Shown piece after piece: positions 7,726 through 16,749 of a stretch of DNA of 64,000 bases. The stretch lies in the NCBI RefSeq assembly GCF_036250735.1, contig NZ_CP109430.1:2108001-2172000 (forward strand), given 5' to 3'. The position numbers were made by a program, and so were the translations under genes. The stretch's first letter is position 1. Every line of letters begins with the position of its first letter. Origin of the DNA: Streptosporangium sp. NBC_01495. Lineage in GTDB: Bacteria > Actinomycetota > Actinomycetes > Streptosporangiales > Streptosporangiaceae. The notes below the pieces were generated by a model that worked only from the letters and a program-made list of their open reading frames with translations, was not told the DNA's origin and ran no database searches.

Positions 7726-10700
7726 TCAGTTGCCGGTGATCACGAAGCTCGTCCCCGGCTGTCTCACGATGTTGCCGTCGGCCGAGTTCGTGATGGTCAC
7801 GTTCGACAGGACCGCGTTGCCGCGGGCGCCGCTCATGGCCAGGATCCCGGCCCCGTTGTTGGACTTGTCGATCTTCACATTGGTGATCGCGACGTTCGGC
7901 ATGTTGCCGCCGCCCGTCTTGAACTGGATGCCGTCGTAGGTCGAGTCGGAGATGTCGGTGTCGCGGATGGTGACACCGGTGATGTCACTGCCCTGCGGGA
8001 ACAACGTGATCGCCCCGAACTCCTGGTCCTCGTTCCAGAAGGCGCCACCCGTGCGGTACAGCCCGTTGTTGGCGAGCAACGTGGTCCCCGAGAAGGGCAG
8101 GGGGCTGTGGTCGGTCGCCAGCATGATGCCCGGGTAGTTCATGGTGTCGTAGATCAGGTTGTTCTCGGCGGAGTTGTCGTAACCGCCGTAGATCGCGATG
8201 CCGTTCGCCCGCCAGGGCAGCTGGATCGTGTTGTTGACGAAGTGGTTGTCGTGCGTGTTGTCGACGACCCGGTCCTTCACCGCCTGGTTGGCCCAGATCG
8301 CCAGGGCGTCGTCGCCGGTGTTGCGGAACGAGGAGTTGAACACCCGCGAGTTCCGCGTGCCGTTGGTGAAGTTGATGCCGTCGGCGTAGGTGTTGCGGAT
8401 GCGCATCCCGCTGAACAGCAGGTTGTCGCCGGGACCCCACAGAGCCGGGATGTTGTCGTAGTCGCGGCCGACCCAGGCACCCACGTTGGCGTGCTCGATC
8501 CACACGTTGGTGATCTTGGTGTTCTCGCCGAACCGGCCGTTCAGGCCCACCCCGCCCTCGTCGTTGCCGTCTCCGCCGCGGATGCGGCCCGAGCCGAAGA
8601 TGGCGATGTCGGAGATCTGGGTGTTGCTGTCGATGTCGAAGCCGAAGTTGCCCTCGTGCGGGTGGTTGATGCCGCCCACCACGTCCTGCGGCTCGGTCAG
8701 GGTGTACAGCTGGGAGTGCCACATGCCCGCGCCGCGGATGTTGACATTGCTGATACCCACCTGGTTCCACTGACCCCGGTTCAGCGGGTCGTCGGTGAGG
8801 ATCTTCTGCTCCTGGCGCCACTGGCCCGCCGGGATCCACACGCAGCTGATGACGCCGTTCTGGTCGTCCGTCACCGCCCGCTGGATGGCGGAGGTGTCGT
8901 CGAGGCCGTCGTTGGGCACCGCGCCGTAGTTCGTGATCGAGGTGCAACCGGCCGGCTGGCCGGCCGCCGGTGCCACCTGCTCCAGGTCGATCAGGTCGAT
9001 GACGTAGAACGAGGCCGTGTCGGTCGCGTCACGCTGCAGCTTGAACTTGGTGCCCACCGGATAGGTCTGCGAGAGCAGTGCGTGCGACTCGTCGAACAAC
9101 CTCCGGGCGTCGCCCTGGGGGGTGTTCGTCAGCGCCTCGGGGCCGTCGGTGTTCCCGTACAGCCAGCTGTGGCGTGAGGAGAGGGTCAGCTTCCTGGAGA
9201 AGGTGCCGTTGATGTAGAGGCTGATGCTCGCCTCGATGCCGCCACCACCGGCCGCGTCGGGGATGGAGTTGCGGACCACGATCGAGTTGGAGGGGTTGGT
9301 CGAGGTGAACTCGACGAACTGGCCCGTGCTGTTCAGCCGCACCGACTTGCGGCCCGAGGACTCGGTGGCGAAGTTGGTGTGCCCGAAGGTGCGCAGCGGG
9401 TCGGTCTCCAGCAGGGTGCCCTGGTAGCTGGCGGACTCGGCCTCGTACTCGACGTACGGGACGGCCGCGCCGCGCCCGACCACGATCGACTGCGAGAACG
9501 TGTTGTTGTTCTCGTTCGTCTCGGTGACGACGTTGGTCGCGTCGGCGGTCGCGGTGATGGTGGCGCCGCCGCTGGTGGCGGTCCAGCTTCCGCTGACGGC
9601 CACGTTGACCGTCGCGCCCGCGGCGATCGACGCGGTGTTGCCGTTGAGAGTGGTGCCGCCCACCGCCACGCGGGTGACCGTGGTCGCGCCCGTCGCGGTG
9701 GTGCCCCGGTTCTTCACCGCCACGGTGAACGAGACCGGTGCTCCGACGGCCGGGTTCGGCGGGTTGGAGGTGACGCCGAGGACCTGCAGGTCGGGGCCGG
9801 GGGCCTGCGCGACGACCAGCGGCGACGACGCGGTGAGGACGTTGTTGCCCTCGTTCTGCTCGAAGACCGAGTTGTCCGCGTCCACCCTGGCGCTGACCGT
9901 GTAGCTGCCCTCGCCGCGGGTGCCGATGTTGTGGGTCACCGTGGCGGTGCCGTTGACGGGCAGGGCGGGGATGGCGACGGTTCCGGCGACCGTGCCGTCG
10001 AGGTTGAGGTTGACGCTGTCCGCGGGGGCGGCGGCGGTGCCCGCGTTCCTGACCGTGGCCGACAGGGTGATCGCGTTCGCCTCGCTCGGGGACGCCGGGG
10101 TCCACGAGAGGTCGGTGACCGTGAGGTCGGGGTTCGGCGCGGGGACGCCGAAGACCTGGAACTCGGCGACCTGCCCGCCGGGCGCGCCGCTGTTGCTGGT
10201 GAACCTCAGCTGGACGTCGGCGACGGTGGCGGAGAGGCTGATCGTCACCGAGTTGCCGCCGGAGGCCGGGTTGAACGTGTAGTTCTGCGCCGACACCAGG
10301 TTGGTGTAGCCCGTGGCGTTCTGCTCACGGCCCAGGACCTGGATGTTCTGCGTACGGGTGCCCCACGCGGAGTCGGGGTTGAGCTTCACCACGACCGAGC
10401 TGACGCTGGCGTTGGCGCCGAGCTTGGCGGTCAGCGTGTTCGGGAACGCGCCGGAGTTGGCCTCCCAGTAGGTGGCCAGGTTGTTGTCGTTCGCGTTCGC
10501 GGCGACGAACGAGTGCACGTGGCCGGACTCGACCATCTCCTTGCCGATCGCCAGGTTCGAGCCGGGCTCGCCGCCGGTGCCGGTGCGGGTCACGGAGTTG
10601 CTGTTGGCCGACTGGTTGCCCGCCGCGTCCTTGGCCCGCACGAAGTACGTCACGGTCGCCGACGCCGGCTGGGTGTCGGTGTAGGTCAGCACGTTGCCGA

Positions 10701-11376
10701 CGCTGCCCCGCAGCTGGTTGTTGGCGTAGATGTCGTACCCGGTGACGCCCACGTTGTCCGTGGAGGCGGTCCAGGCCAGCCGGATCTGGCCGGTGGCGGG
10801 CTGGGTGAAGGCGAGGTTGCCGGGGGCCGACGGGTTCTGGGTGTCGCCGCCGGTGCCGGCGGCGCCGTAGATCTCGAACTCGGAGATCTGCGCGGCGGGC
10901 CAGCCGGTGTTGGCGGTGATGTTGACGCGCCAGTAGCGGTGGGTCGTGGCGCCGAAGTCGATCGTGACCGTGTTGCCGGTCGCCGGGTTGAACGTGTAGT
11001 TCGCCGAGGCCACCACCGTGCTGAAGGTGTTGCCGTCAGCGCCGCCCTGGACGGAGAGCGTCTGGGTGCGGGTCTGCCAGACGGCCGGCGGGGGCAGTTT
11101 CAGGACGATCTGCTCGACGCTCGTGGCGGTCCCGAGGTCGATCCGCGCCCACTGCGGGAAGCTGTTGTTGGCGCTTTCCCAGTAGGTCGCCTGGTTTCCG
11201 TCGTTGATGGCGGACACCGGTTGGCCGCCCGTGGAACTGCTGGCCAGGGTCGCCTTTCCCGGCGACAGATTGGGTCCGGCTGCGGCGGAGGCCGGGACGA
11301 CCGACCCCACGACGAGCAGTAGGCCGGTGGCGACCATGGTCGCCACCAGCCGTAACGGTCTGTACAGCATTCTCAT
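7726..11376 (-). CDS. Secreted multidomain GH87 alpha-1,3-glucanase (mycodextranase-like)
   Basis: The 1216-aa product has a signal peptide (VATGLLLVVGSVVPASAAAG). Domains in order: an F5/8-type discoidin CBM (YWESANNSFPQWARIDLG), a fibronectin III domain (APGNLAFTQPATGQIRLAW), a second discoidin domain, two CARDB domains (LTVTDLSWTPASPSEANAI; LQVLGVTSNPPNPAVGAPV), a CBM35/CBM6-like module (YEAESASYQGTLLETD), and a C-terminal right-handed beta-helix of the GH87 type. The helix carries NTYADGINFTNG and NTGDDALAIWAN, holding the Asp residues used by known GH87 enzymes. Likely substrate is fungal alpha-1,3-glucan outside the cell. ATG 11376 follows a GAAGAAGAG site. Codon 8 is TTA, suggesting bldA-dependent expression. 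Confidence 0.88.
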   Translation of the reverse strand: MRMLYRPLRLVATMVATGLLLVVGSVVPASAAAGPNLSPGKATLASSSTGGQPVSAINDGNQATYWESANNSFPQWARIDLGTATSVEQIVLKLPPPAVWQTRTQTLSVQGGADGNTFSTVVASANYTFNPATGNTVTIDFGATTHRYWRVNITANTGWPAAQISEFEIYGAAGTGGDTQNPSAPGNLAFTQPATGQIRLAWTASTDNVGVTGYDIYANNQLRGSVGNVLTYTDTQPASATVTYFVRAKDAAGNQSANSNSVTRTGTGGEPGSNLAIGKEMVESGHVHSFVAANANDNNLATYWEANSGAFPNTLTAKLGANASVSSVVVKLNPDSAWGTRTQNIQVLGREQNATGYTNLVSAQNYTFNPASGGNSVTISLSATVADVQLRFTSNSGAPGGQVAEFQVFGVPAPNPDLTVTDLSWTPASPSEANAITLSATVRNAGTAAAPADSVNLNLDGTVAGTVAIPALPVNGTATVTHNIGTRGEGSYTVSARVDADNSVFEQNEGNNVLTASSPLVVAQAPGPDLQVLGVTSNPPNPAVGAPVSFTVAVKNRGTTATGATTVTRVAVGGTTLNGNTASIAAGATVNVAVSGSWTATSGGATITATADATNVVTETNENNNTFSQSIVVGRGAAVPYVEYEAESASYQGTLLETDPLRTFGHTNFATESSGRKSVRLNSTGQFVEFTSTNPSNSIVVRNSIPDAAGGGGIEASISLYINGTFSRKLTLSSRHSWLYGNTDGPEALTNTPQGDARRLFDESHALLSQTYPVGTKFKLQRDATDTASFYVIDLIDLEQVAPAAGQPAGCTSITNYGAVPNDGLDDTSAIQRAVTDDQNGVISCVWIPAGQWRQEQKILTDDPLNRGQWNQVGISNVNIRGAGMWHSQLYTLTEPQDVVGGINHPHEGNFGFDIDSNTQISDIAIFGSGRIRGGDGNDEGGVGLNGRFGENTKITNVWIEHANVGAWVGRDYDNIPALWGPGDNLLFSGMRIRNTYADGINFTNGTRNSRVFNSSFRNTGDDALAIWANQAVKDRVVDNTHDNHFVNNTIQLPWRANGIAIYGGYDNSAENNLIYDTMNYPGIMLATDHSPLPFSGTTLLANNGLYRTGGAFWNEDQEFGAITLFPQGSDITGVTIRDTDISDSTYDGIQFKTGGGNMPNVAITNVKIDKSNNGAGILAMSGARGNAVLSNVTITNSADGNIVRQPGTSFVITGN

Positions 11377-11497
11377 TCGCGCTCTTCTTCTCTCGTCAGG
11401 CACGGCAGGGCCGAGGCGTGAAGGCACGCGAGCCTTCACCGCACACGTAATGGGGGGCAGGTGCACGACGCAGTGCATCCCTGGAGAGTTGCGAGGA

Positions 11498-11536
11498 ATA
11501 GCAAGAAAATGAACAGTAGTTTGCAATATTCTTGCA
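11498..11536 (-). promoter_or_regulatory. Putative GH87 promoter with overlapping palindrome
   Basis: On the minus strand TTGCAA (11526-11521), a 17-nt spacer and TGCTAT (11503-11498) form a sigma70-like promoter about 120 bp before the GH87 start. The palindrome TGCAA-N5-TTGCA (11522-11536) overlaps the -35 box and could be a repressor or activator site. The motif is unassigned. Confidence 0.35.
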
Positions 11537-11640
11537 TGGCGTTGGCCAAATGTTACATACGTGCTACGGGCACGTCAACGGCTGGGAAGCAGCTTTCTCA
11601 ACTGGCTCGACGCGAGATGTGACAAGAGGTCAAAACGGCC

Positions 11641-11852
11641 GTGAACACCGGGCCGCGCGGGCGGCGGGTCGTGGATGCCGGATCGTGTCGACGTCGGGCC
11701 GTGGATGCCGGGCGAGCGGATGCCGGGTTGTGCGGGCGCCGGGTTGTGAACACCGGGTCGCGTGGGCGGCGGGCTGCGGATGCCGGGCGAGCGGGCGGCG
11801 GTCGGTGACAGCCGGGTCATGGGCACCGGTCTGTGGACGCCGGGGGTCGCGC
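11641..11852. repeat. Degenerate ~30-bp tandem repeat, about 7 units
   Basis: Units begin with variants of GTGGATGCCGGGCGAGCGG and GTGAACACCGGGTCGCG, each about 30 bp, in a row. They precede the stop of the DUF3224 gene (11932) by about 80 bp. Units have diverged by substitutions and small indels. There are no unique spacers, so this is not a CRISPR array. Confidence 0.6.
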
Positions 11853-11931
11853 ACCGGCCCGGTGGCCGGTGATGGGTGGGCACCCCCGCGCGCGTCGCCT
11901 GCCGTCCGTCGGCGCGCGGGGGCGGTCGCCC

Positions 11932-12324
11932 TTAGTTCAGTTCGTAGTCGAGGTGGAAGGAGTGGGCGCCGTCGTCGTTGACGATCTGGCCGCTACCCCG
12001 GATGCCCAGCAGCTCGCCGGTTCCGGAGTCGGGAAGGATCGTCCAGCTCAGCGCCGACTCCCCGGCGTGGCCCCCGGCCGAGTGGTGGAGCACGAAGGTG
12101 CCCTTGCGGCCGTGCGCGGTGCCGGTGAAGCGCTCGAAGCCCACGTAGGCCGCCGACGCCTCGACCAGGGGGATCGCGGTGATGATGTCGGCGGTGCTGG
12201 TACCGGTCAGGTCGCCGTCGAAGGTCTTGGTGATGTGGACACGGGAGAGCGTGGCCCCCTCGGCCTCGTCGTAGGGCTGCGGCTCCCAGCTGTCGATGGT
12301 GAAGGTTCCTGCGGCGCGAGGCAT
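11932..12324 (-). CDS. DUF3224-family protein
   Basis: This 130-aa single-domain protein matches the DUF3224 pattern: an N-terminal AAGTFTIDSWEPQPYDE, TKTFDGDLTGTSTADIITA in the middle, and HHSAGGHAGESALSWTILPD followed by GTGELLGIRG. Members are small beta-barrel proteins of unknown function, common in actinobacteria. ATG 12324 is preceded by AGGGAG. It lies 91 bp downstream of the peptide-binding lipoprotein gene on the same strand, but a shared role is not implied. Confidence 0.85.
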   Translation of the reverse strand: MPRAAGTFTIDSWEPQPYDEAEGATLSRVHITKTFDGDLTGTSTADIITAIPLVEASAAYVGFERFTGTAHGRKGTFVLHHSAGGHAGESALSWTILPDSGTGELLGIRGSGQIVNDDGAHSFHLDYELN

Positions 12325-12415
12325 GTAGAGCTCCCTGGTGGAATTTCGGGTTTCGCGCCCATCCTGGCGGCCGTACCTGTCACCTGATGTCAGATACGGA
12401 CTCGCCTCGGAGCCG

Positions 12416-14152
12416 CTACGACAGGCTCCATTTGTCCATGTTCCAGGTGATGGTCGACTGGGCGGGGTTGGGGATGACGTTCTGGAGCGTCTCGTCCCAC
12501 GCGCTGAGACCCGGGTGCTGGAACAGCGGGATGGTGGCCAGGTCGCTCCAGAGTCTCTTCTCGATCGCGCCGATGATCGGGTTCTGGGCCGTCAGGTCCA
12601 CCGTCGAGTTCAGCTTCGCGATGAGGCGGTCGACCTGTTCGCTGGAGTAGCAGCCGTTGTTGTTGCCCTTGTTCTGGGCGTCGCACTTTCCCGGCGAGGT
12701 GAAGTTGGAGGACCAGCCGCTGACCAGGGCGGAGCCCGACCAGGCGAACAGGGCCACGTCGTAGCCGTTGCTCGGCATCACGGTGCCGAGGAAGTCCTCG
12801 GAGCCCTTGTCGACGACCTTGAAGCCCGCCTTGTTGCAGGCGTCGATGATGAGCTGCACCGCCGCGGTACGGCGCGGGTTCGGGGTCTGGTAGCCGATGC
12901 TGACCTCCAGGCCCGTCTTGCCCGCCTTCCGTAGCAGCGCCCTGGCGCCCTCGATGTCCTGCCGCGCGTACAGGCCCGCGCTGCCGCTGGCCGCGACGAC
13001 CGCGGCGCTGTTGGCCTGGAAGGGGGCCACGGTACGGACCTCCAGGGGCTTGGCGGCGGGTGAGACGGGCCCGATCAGGGTGTCGACGATGAGCTGCCTG
13101 GGCACGCACTTGGCGAACGCCTCGCGCAGTCTCCTGTCCCTGAACGGGCTGGAGTCGAAGTTGAAGTCCAGGTGCTCGTAGGTGTACTTCTCGAAGACGC
13201 CGACCTTCACGCCCCGCAGCGACTGCAGCTGCCTGAGCACGTCGGGCCCCGGCTGCGGCTCGACGATCTGGACCTCGCGGTTCTGCAGCGCCTGGGCCTG
13301 CTCGTCGAGGGTGATGAAGCGCTCGACGATCGTCGGGGTCGCGGCGGGGGTGCCCCACCACCTGTCGTTGGCGACCAGGGTCAGCCGCTGCCCGGCGTCC
13401 AGCCTGGAGAGCTTGTACGGCCCCGAGGACGGGATCAGCTCGGCGTCGGGCAGCCTGCCCTCGGAGACCCAGCCGTCGTTGAAGAACTTGATGCCCTTCT
13501 CGATCCGCCTCGAGTCGGCCCTCCTGACCGCCGCGATGAAGTCCTCCTCGGACAGGCCGTCCTGCCTGGCGATCACATGGGCGGGCATCATCTCGGTCGC
13601 GCCGGGGCCCCCGGCCACCCAGTCCGCGAACGGCTTGTCGTAGACCAGGGTGAACTCCCTGCCGCCCTTCTCGCAGTCGGGGACCCGGGTGTCCCGCAGA
13701 CCGGTGGTGTCGGCGGAGGCGAAGCCCCTGACCTTGCCGGACCGGAAGGCCCACCACAGCATGACGTCGTCGCAGTCGATCGGGACGCCGTCCGACCAGA
13801 CCGCCTTGTCGTTGATGGTGTATCTGACGCTCAGCGGGTCGTCGGAGACCTTCTCGTACGTCCCGAAGTCCTTGTCGGGGGTGATCGCGCCCTTGTCGCC
13901 GTAGTACCAGAAGCCCGTCAGCACCCGCTGCAGCGGGGCGGTGTTGCGCGTGGCGTTCTCCGCGGTGGTGTTGTTGTTGTAGGAGTGGAACTCCTGCTCG
14001 TACGCGTAGGTGATGGTCTCGCTCGGCGGCGCCGACTCCGAGCCGGAGGCGGCGGGATCGTCCACCGGGCCGGTGTCCGCGCAGGCGCCCAGCAGAAGCG
14101 CGCCACCCGCGAGCAGCGCCAGGAACCTTCCCGGCCTTCGTGCGTGGAACAC
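12416..14152 (-). CDS. ABC transporter family 5 (peptide-type) substrate-binding lipoprotein
   Basis: The 578-aa protein has a GTG start, a signal peptide and lipobox LLGAC, followed by a family-5 extracellular solute-binding domain (ITYAYEQEFHSYNNNTTAEN, YTINDKAVWSDGVPIDCDD, then SSGPYKL, DFNFDSSPFRDRRLREAF). It should bind an oligopeptide or similar solute outside the membrane. No permease or ATPase genes adjoin it, so it is an orphan whose partners must lie elsewhere. It is divergent from the MFS gene across a 301-bp region with a palindromic operator candidate. Confidence 0.87.
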   Translation of the reverse strand: MFHARRPGRFLALLAGGALLLGACADTGPVDDPAASGSESAPPSETITYAYEQEFHSYNNNTTAENATRNTAPLQRVLTGFWYYGDKGAITPDKDFGTYEKVSDDPLSVRYTINDKAVWSDGVPIDCDDVMLWWAFRSGKVRGFASADTTGLRDTRVPDCEKGGREFTLVYDKPFADWVAGGPGATEMMPAHVIARQDGLSEEDFIAAVRRADSRRIEKGIKFFNDGWVSEGRLPDAELIPSSGPYKLSRLDAGQRLTLVANDRWWGTPAATPTIVERFITLDEQAQALQNREVQIVEPQPGPDVLRQLQSLRGVKVGVFEKYTYEHLDFNFDSSPFRDRRLREAFAKCVPRQLIVDTLIGPVSPAAKPLEVRTVAPFQANSAAVVAASGSAGLYARQDIEGARALLRKAGKTGLEVSIGYQTPNPRRTAAVQLIIDACNKAGFKVVDKGSEDFLGTVMPSNGYDVALFAWSGSALVSGWSSNFTSPGKCDAQNKGNNNGCYSSEQVDRLIAKLNSTVDLTAQNPIIGAIEKRLWSDLATIPLFQHPGLSAWDETLQNVIPNPAQSTITWNMDKWSLS

Positions 14153-14453
14153 GGCACCACCCCTTCGATCGCCCGGTCTCCGGTCGGCCCCCGTACCGGT
14201 CGGGCATCGTCACTTCTCGCGGCCGGGAGGGGCCCGGGACGGGCATCGCGCCTCTCCGTGACCATGCCGGACGCGAGACCCTCAGATCAGGAGAATAGAA
14301 AAAACATAACCTTTGAGCGAATTCACCCAATATGTGAGATGGCGATCTCACGGGCTCGCGACATGGGCGCATCAGGGCACTGGCCTGATTCTTGCGGTTA
14401 TTGGCGCTCGGGCCACTCGTGGGGCGACGCGCCGCCCCACGATTATGGAGCGC
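14153..14453. promoter_or_regulatory. Divergent intergenic region with GTGAGAT-N4-ATCTCAC palindrome
   Basis: The perfect 7-bp inverted repeat GTGAGATGGCGATCTCAC (14334-14351) lies between the peptide-binding lipoprotein and MFS genes, next to an A-rich tract (AATAGAAAAAACATAA, 14294-14309). It has the look of a GntR/FadR-type operator that could act on either promoter. No gene is seen here. Confidence 0.4.
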
Positions 14454-15776
14454 ATGACAACGACTCCTCGGGCGCCCGAACGCAAGCTGCACCGCGCCTG
14501 GATCGTGGCGGGAGTCGCGTTCGTGGCCATCCTCGGCGCGGCCGGTTTCCGGGCGACGCCCGGCGTGCTGATCACGCCGCTGCAGGAGGAGTTCGGCTGG
14601 TCCCGGGGCACGATCTCGCTGGCCGTCTCGGTCAACCTCATGCTCTACGGGCTGACCGCGCCCTTCGCCGCCGCCCTCATGGACCGCTTCGGCATGCGCA
14701 GGGTGGTGACGTACGCCCTGCTGCTGGTCGCCGCGGGCAGCGGGTTCACCATCCTGATGAACGCCCCCTGGCAGCTCATCCTCTGCTGGGGCGTCCTGGT
14801 CGGTCTCGGTACCGGCTCGATGGCCCTGGTCTTCGCCGCCACCCTCACCGAACGCTGGTTCGTCCGCCACCGCGGCCTCGTCACCGGCGTGCTGACGGCG
14901 GGCGGCGCCACCGGGCAACTCGTCTTCCTGCCCGTCCTCGCCCACCTGGCGGCGGACAGGGGCTGGCGGTCGGCCGCCGTCACGGTCACCGTCGCCGCCC
15001 TCGCCGTGGTTCCCCTGGTCTGGTTCCTGCTGCGTGACCGGCCGGAGGAGGTGGGCACCACCGCCCTGGGCGCCGATCCCGCCGCGCCCCGGGTCGTCCG
15101 GCCGGCACGGGCGGGGGGCGCCGCCGCACACGCCCTCGGCGTGCTGTGGAGCGCGGCGCGCACGCGTCCCTTCTGGCTGCTCGCCGGGGGGTTCGCGATC
15201 TGCGGGATGAGCACCAACGGCCTGGTGGGCACCCACTTCATCCCCGCGGCCCACGACCACGGCATGGCCGCGCCGACCGCCGCGGGGCTGCTCGCCCTGG
15301 TCGGGATCTTCGACGTGGTCGGTACCGTCGCGTCCGGCTGGCTGAGCGACAGGGTCGACTCGCGCATCCTCCTCGGTGCCTACTACGGGCTGCGCGGGCT
15401 GTCGCTGATGGCCCTGCCCAGCCTGTTCGGCGCCACCGCCGAGCCCAGCATGCTCGTCTTCCTCATCTTCTACGGCCTCGACTGGGTGGCCACGGTCCCG
15501 CCGACCGTCGCCCTGTGCCGCCAGATCTACGGCCCCGACGGAGCCGTGGTGTTCGGCTGGGTCTTCGCCTCCCACCAGGTCGGCGCCGCGATCGCCGCGG
15601 TCGCCGCGGGAGTCACCCGCGACCACTTCGGCGCCTACGACCTCGCCTGGTACGTCGCGGGCTTCCTCTGCCTCGCCGCCGCCGTCATGTCGATCGTCAT
15701 CACCAGGAAGTCCATCACGGGGAAGTCCACTACCGGGGAGTCCACCACGGAGGAGCAGGCATCCTTGAAGGCGTGA
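14454..15776 (+). CDS. MFS transporter
   Basis: The 440-aa protein has about 12 hydrophobic segments. Between helices 2 and 3 is the family motif region ALMDRFGMRRVVTYALLL, and the second half has GWLSDRVDSRILLGAYYGL in the equivalent place. The sequence pattern (RATPGVLITPLQEEFGWSRG) resembles the monocarboxylate/oxalate:formate antiporter branch. The C-terminus is a short Thr/Ser repeat tail (KSITGKSTTGESTTE). ATG 14454 or 14445 is the start; GGAG is only 3 nt from the former. The substrate is unknown. Confidence 0.85.
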   Translation: MTTTPRAPERKLHRAWIVAGVAFVAILGAAGFRATPGVLITPLQEEFGWSRGTISLAVSVNLMLYGLTAPFAAALMDRFGMRRVVTYALLLVAAGSGFTILMNAPWQLILCWGVLVGLGTGSMALVFAATLTERWFVRHRGLVTGVLTAGGATGQLVFLPVLAHLAADRGWRSAAVTVTVAALAVVPLVWFLLRDRPEEVGTTALGADPAAPRVVRPARAGGAAAHALGVLWSAARTRPFWLLAGGFAICGMSTNGLVGTHFIPAAHDHGMAAPTAAGLLALVGIFDVVGTVASGWLSDRVDSRILLGAYYGLRGLSLMALPSLFGATAEPSMLVFLIFYGLDWVATVPPTVALCRQIYGPDGAVVFGWVFASHQVGAAIAAVAAGVTRDHFGAYDLAWYVAGFLCLAAAVMSIVITRKSITGKSTTGESTTEEQASLKA

Positions 15777-15843
15777 GAGAACGAGGCGGGCGAGCCGCGG
15801 GACACGGGACCGGATCGGACGCGCGGCGGGCGGGGGAGACCGC

Positions 15844-16644
15844 ATGACCGGCGCCGGGGACGAGGCGACAGGGGCGGGGTACGGGACGGCGGGGTACGGG
15901 ACGGCGGGCATCATCGGCGAGGGACCGGACGCGGCGCGCGGGACGACGGCCGGGGTCGGGACGGAGGCGACAGGCGGGAACGCCGACCGGGACAGGAGGG
16001 TCCTCCCGCTCGTGGTGCGGATCGAGCGCTCCGCGCCGCCCGAGCGGACCGACGCCCTGGAGGCGGCGGCCCTGGCCGTGCTGGCGCTGCTCGACGACCC
16101 GCGCGCCCTCGACGACGGCGAGTGGGCCGGGGAGGTACGGATCTGGGACGGAGGCCGGTTCAGGAAGGTCGTCCGGCGGGCGCGCGGGGCGGAGTGGCGC
16201 AGGGTGCTCGACCTGCCCGGTCTCACCGTCACCTCGGGCACCGCCGAGGTCCGCGTCCACCCGCCGGTCCCGCTGGACGGCTGGCCCAAGGACCTCTCCA
16301 GGCTCCAGGTCTCCGGTACCGAACTCGCCGACTCCTCCGATCCTGGACCGCCGGGAGACGTGGTGCTCCGGCTCAACCCGGGGCTGACGATGTCGGCGGG
16401 CAAGGCCATGGCCCAGGCCGGGCACGCCGCCCAGCTCGCCTGGCAGGCGAGCGGGGACGACGCCAGGAGGGCCTGGCGGGACAAGGGCCTGGCGGTCTCC
16501 GTACGCATCGCCGATCCCGCCGCGTGGGCCGGGCTGGTCACCTCGGGCCTGCCGGTGGTCAGGGACGCCGGGTTCACCGAGATCGAGCCCGGCTCCCGCA
16601 CGGTCGTCGCGGACGCCCCGTGGCTGCGCGGAGGCGGCCGGTGA
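15844..16644 (+). CDS. Peptidyl-tRNA hydrolase, PTH2-like
   Basis: The C-terminal ~100 residues match the PTH2 fold: VVLRLNPGLTMSAGKAMAQA, GHAAQLAW, then KGLAVSVRIADPAAWAGL, the Lys/Ala-rich helix and loop typical of Pth2. The domain would cleave peptidyl-tRNA stalled in translation or act on another tRNA-linked substrate. About 50 residues at the N-terminus are low-complexity Gly/Ala/Thr with the repeat GYGTAGYGTAG, followed by a ~110-residue region found in actinobacterial members. The true start could be downstream of the repeat. It is 67 bp after the MFS gene. Confidence 0.75.
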   Translation: MTGAGDEATGAGYGTAGYGTAGIIGEGPDAARGTTAGVGTEATGGNADRDRRVLPLVVRIERSAPPERTDALEAAALAVLALLDDPRALDDGEWAGEVRIWDGGRFRKVVRRARGAEWRRVLDLPGLTVTSGTAEVRVHPPVPLDGWPKDLSRLQVSGTELADSSDPGPPGDVVLRLNPGLTMSAGKAMAQAGHAAQLAWQASGDDARRAWRDKGLAVSVRIADPAAWAGLVTSGLPVVRDAGFTEIEPGSRTVVADAPWLRGGGR

Positions 16645-16749
16645 TCACCGGGTGATCAGCGTGTGATCGGCGGGGGCGCCGGCGTTCGAGTGTGATCGGC
16701 GGGGGTGTCGACCTTTGGGTGTTTTGAGTGGTTCGAGTGGTTCGGGCGG
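16645..16749. repeat. Short repeats between convergent genes
   Basis: GTGATCGGCGGGGG occurs twice (near 16662 and 16692), followed by two GGTTCGAGTGGTTCG-like pieces. This GC-rich repeat patch separates the convergent Pth2-like and DUF3616 genes. Confidence 0.4.

Larger units (their letters stand above)
11377..11931. other. Upstream region of GH87 gene: promoter plus tandem repeat
   Basis: This 555-bp gap holds the putative GH87 promoter/operator (11498-11536, separate entry) and a degenerate ~30-bp minisatellite (11641-11852, separate entry). No gene is supported in between. Confidence 0.5.
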
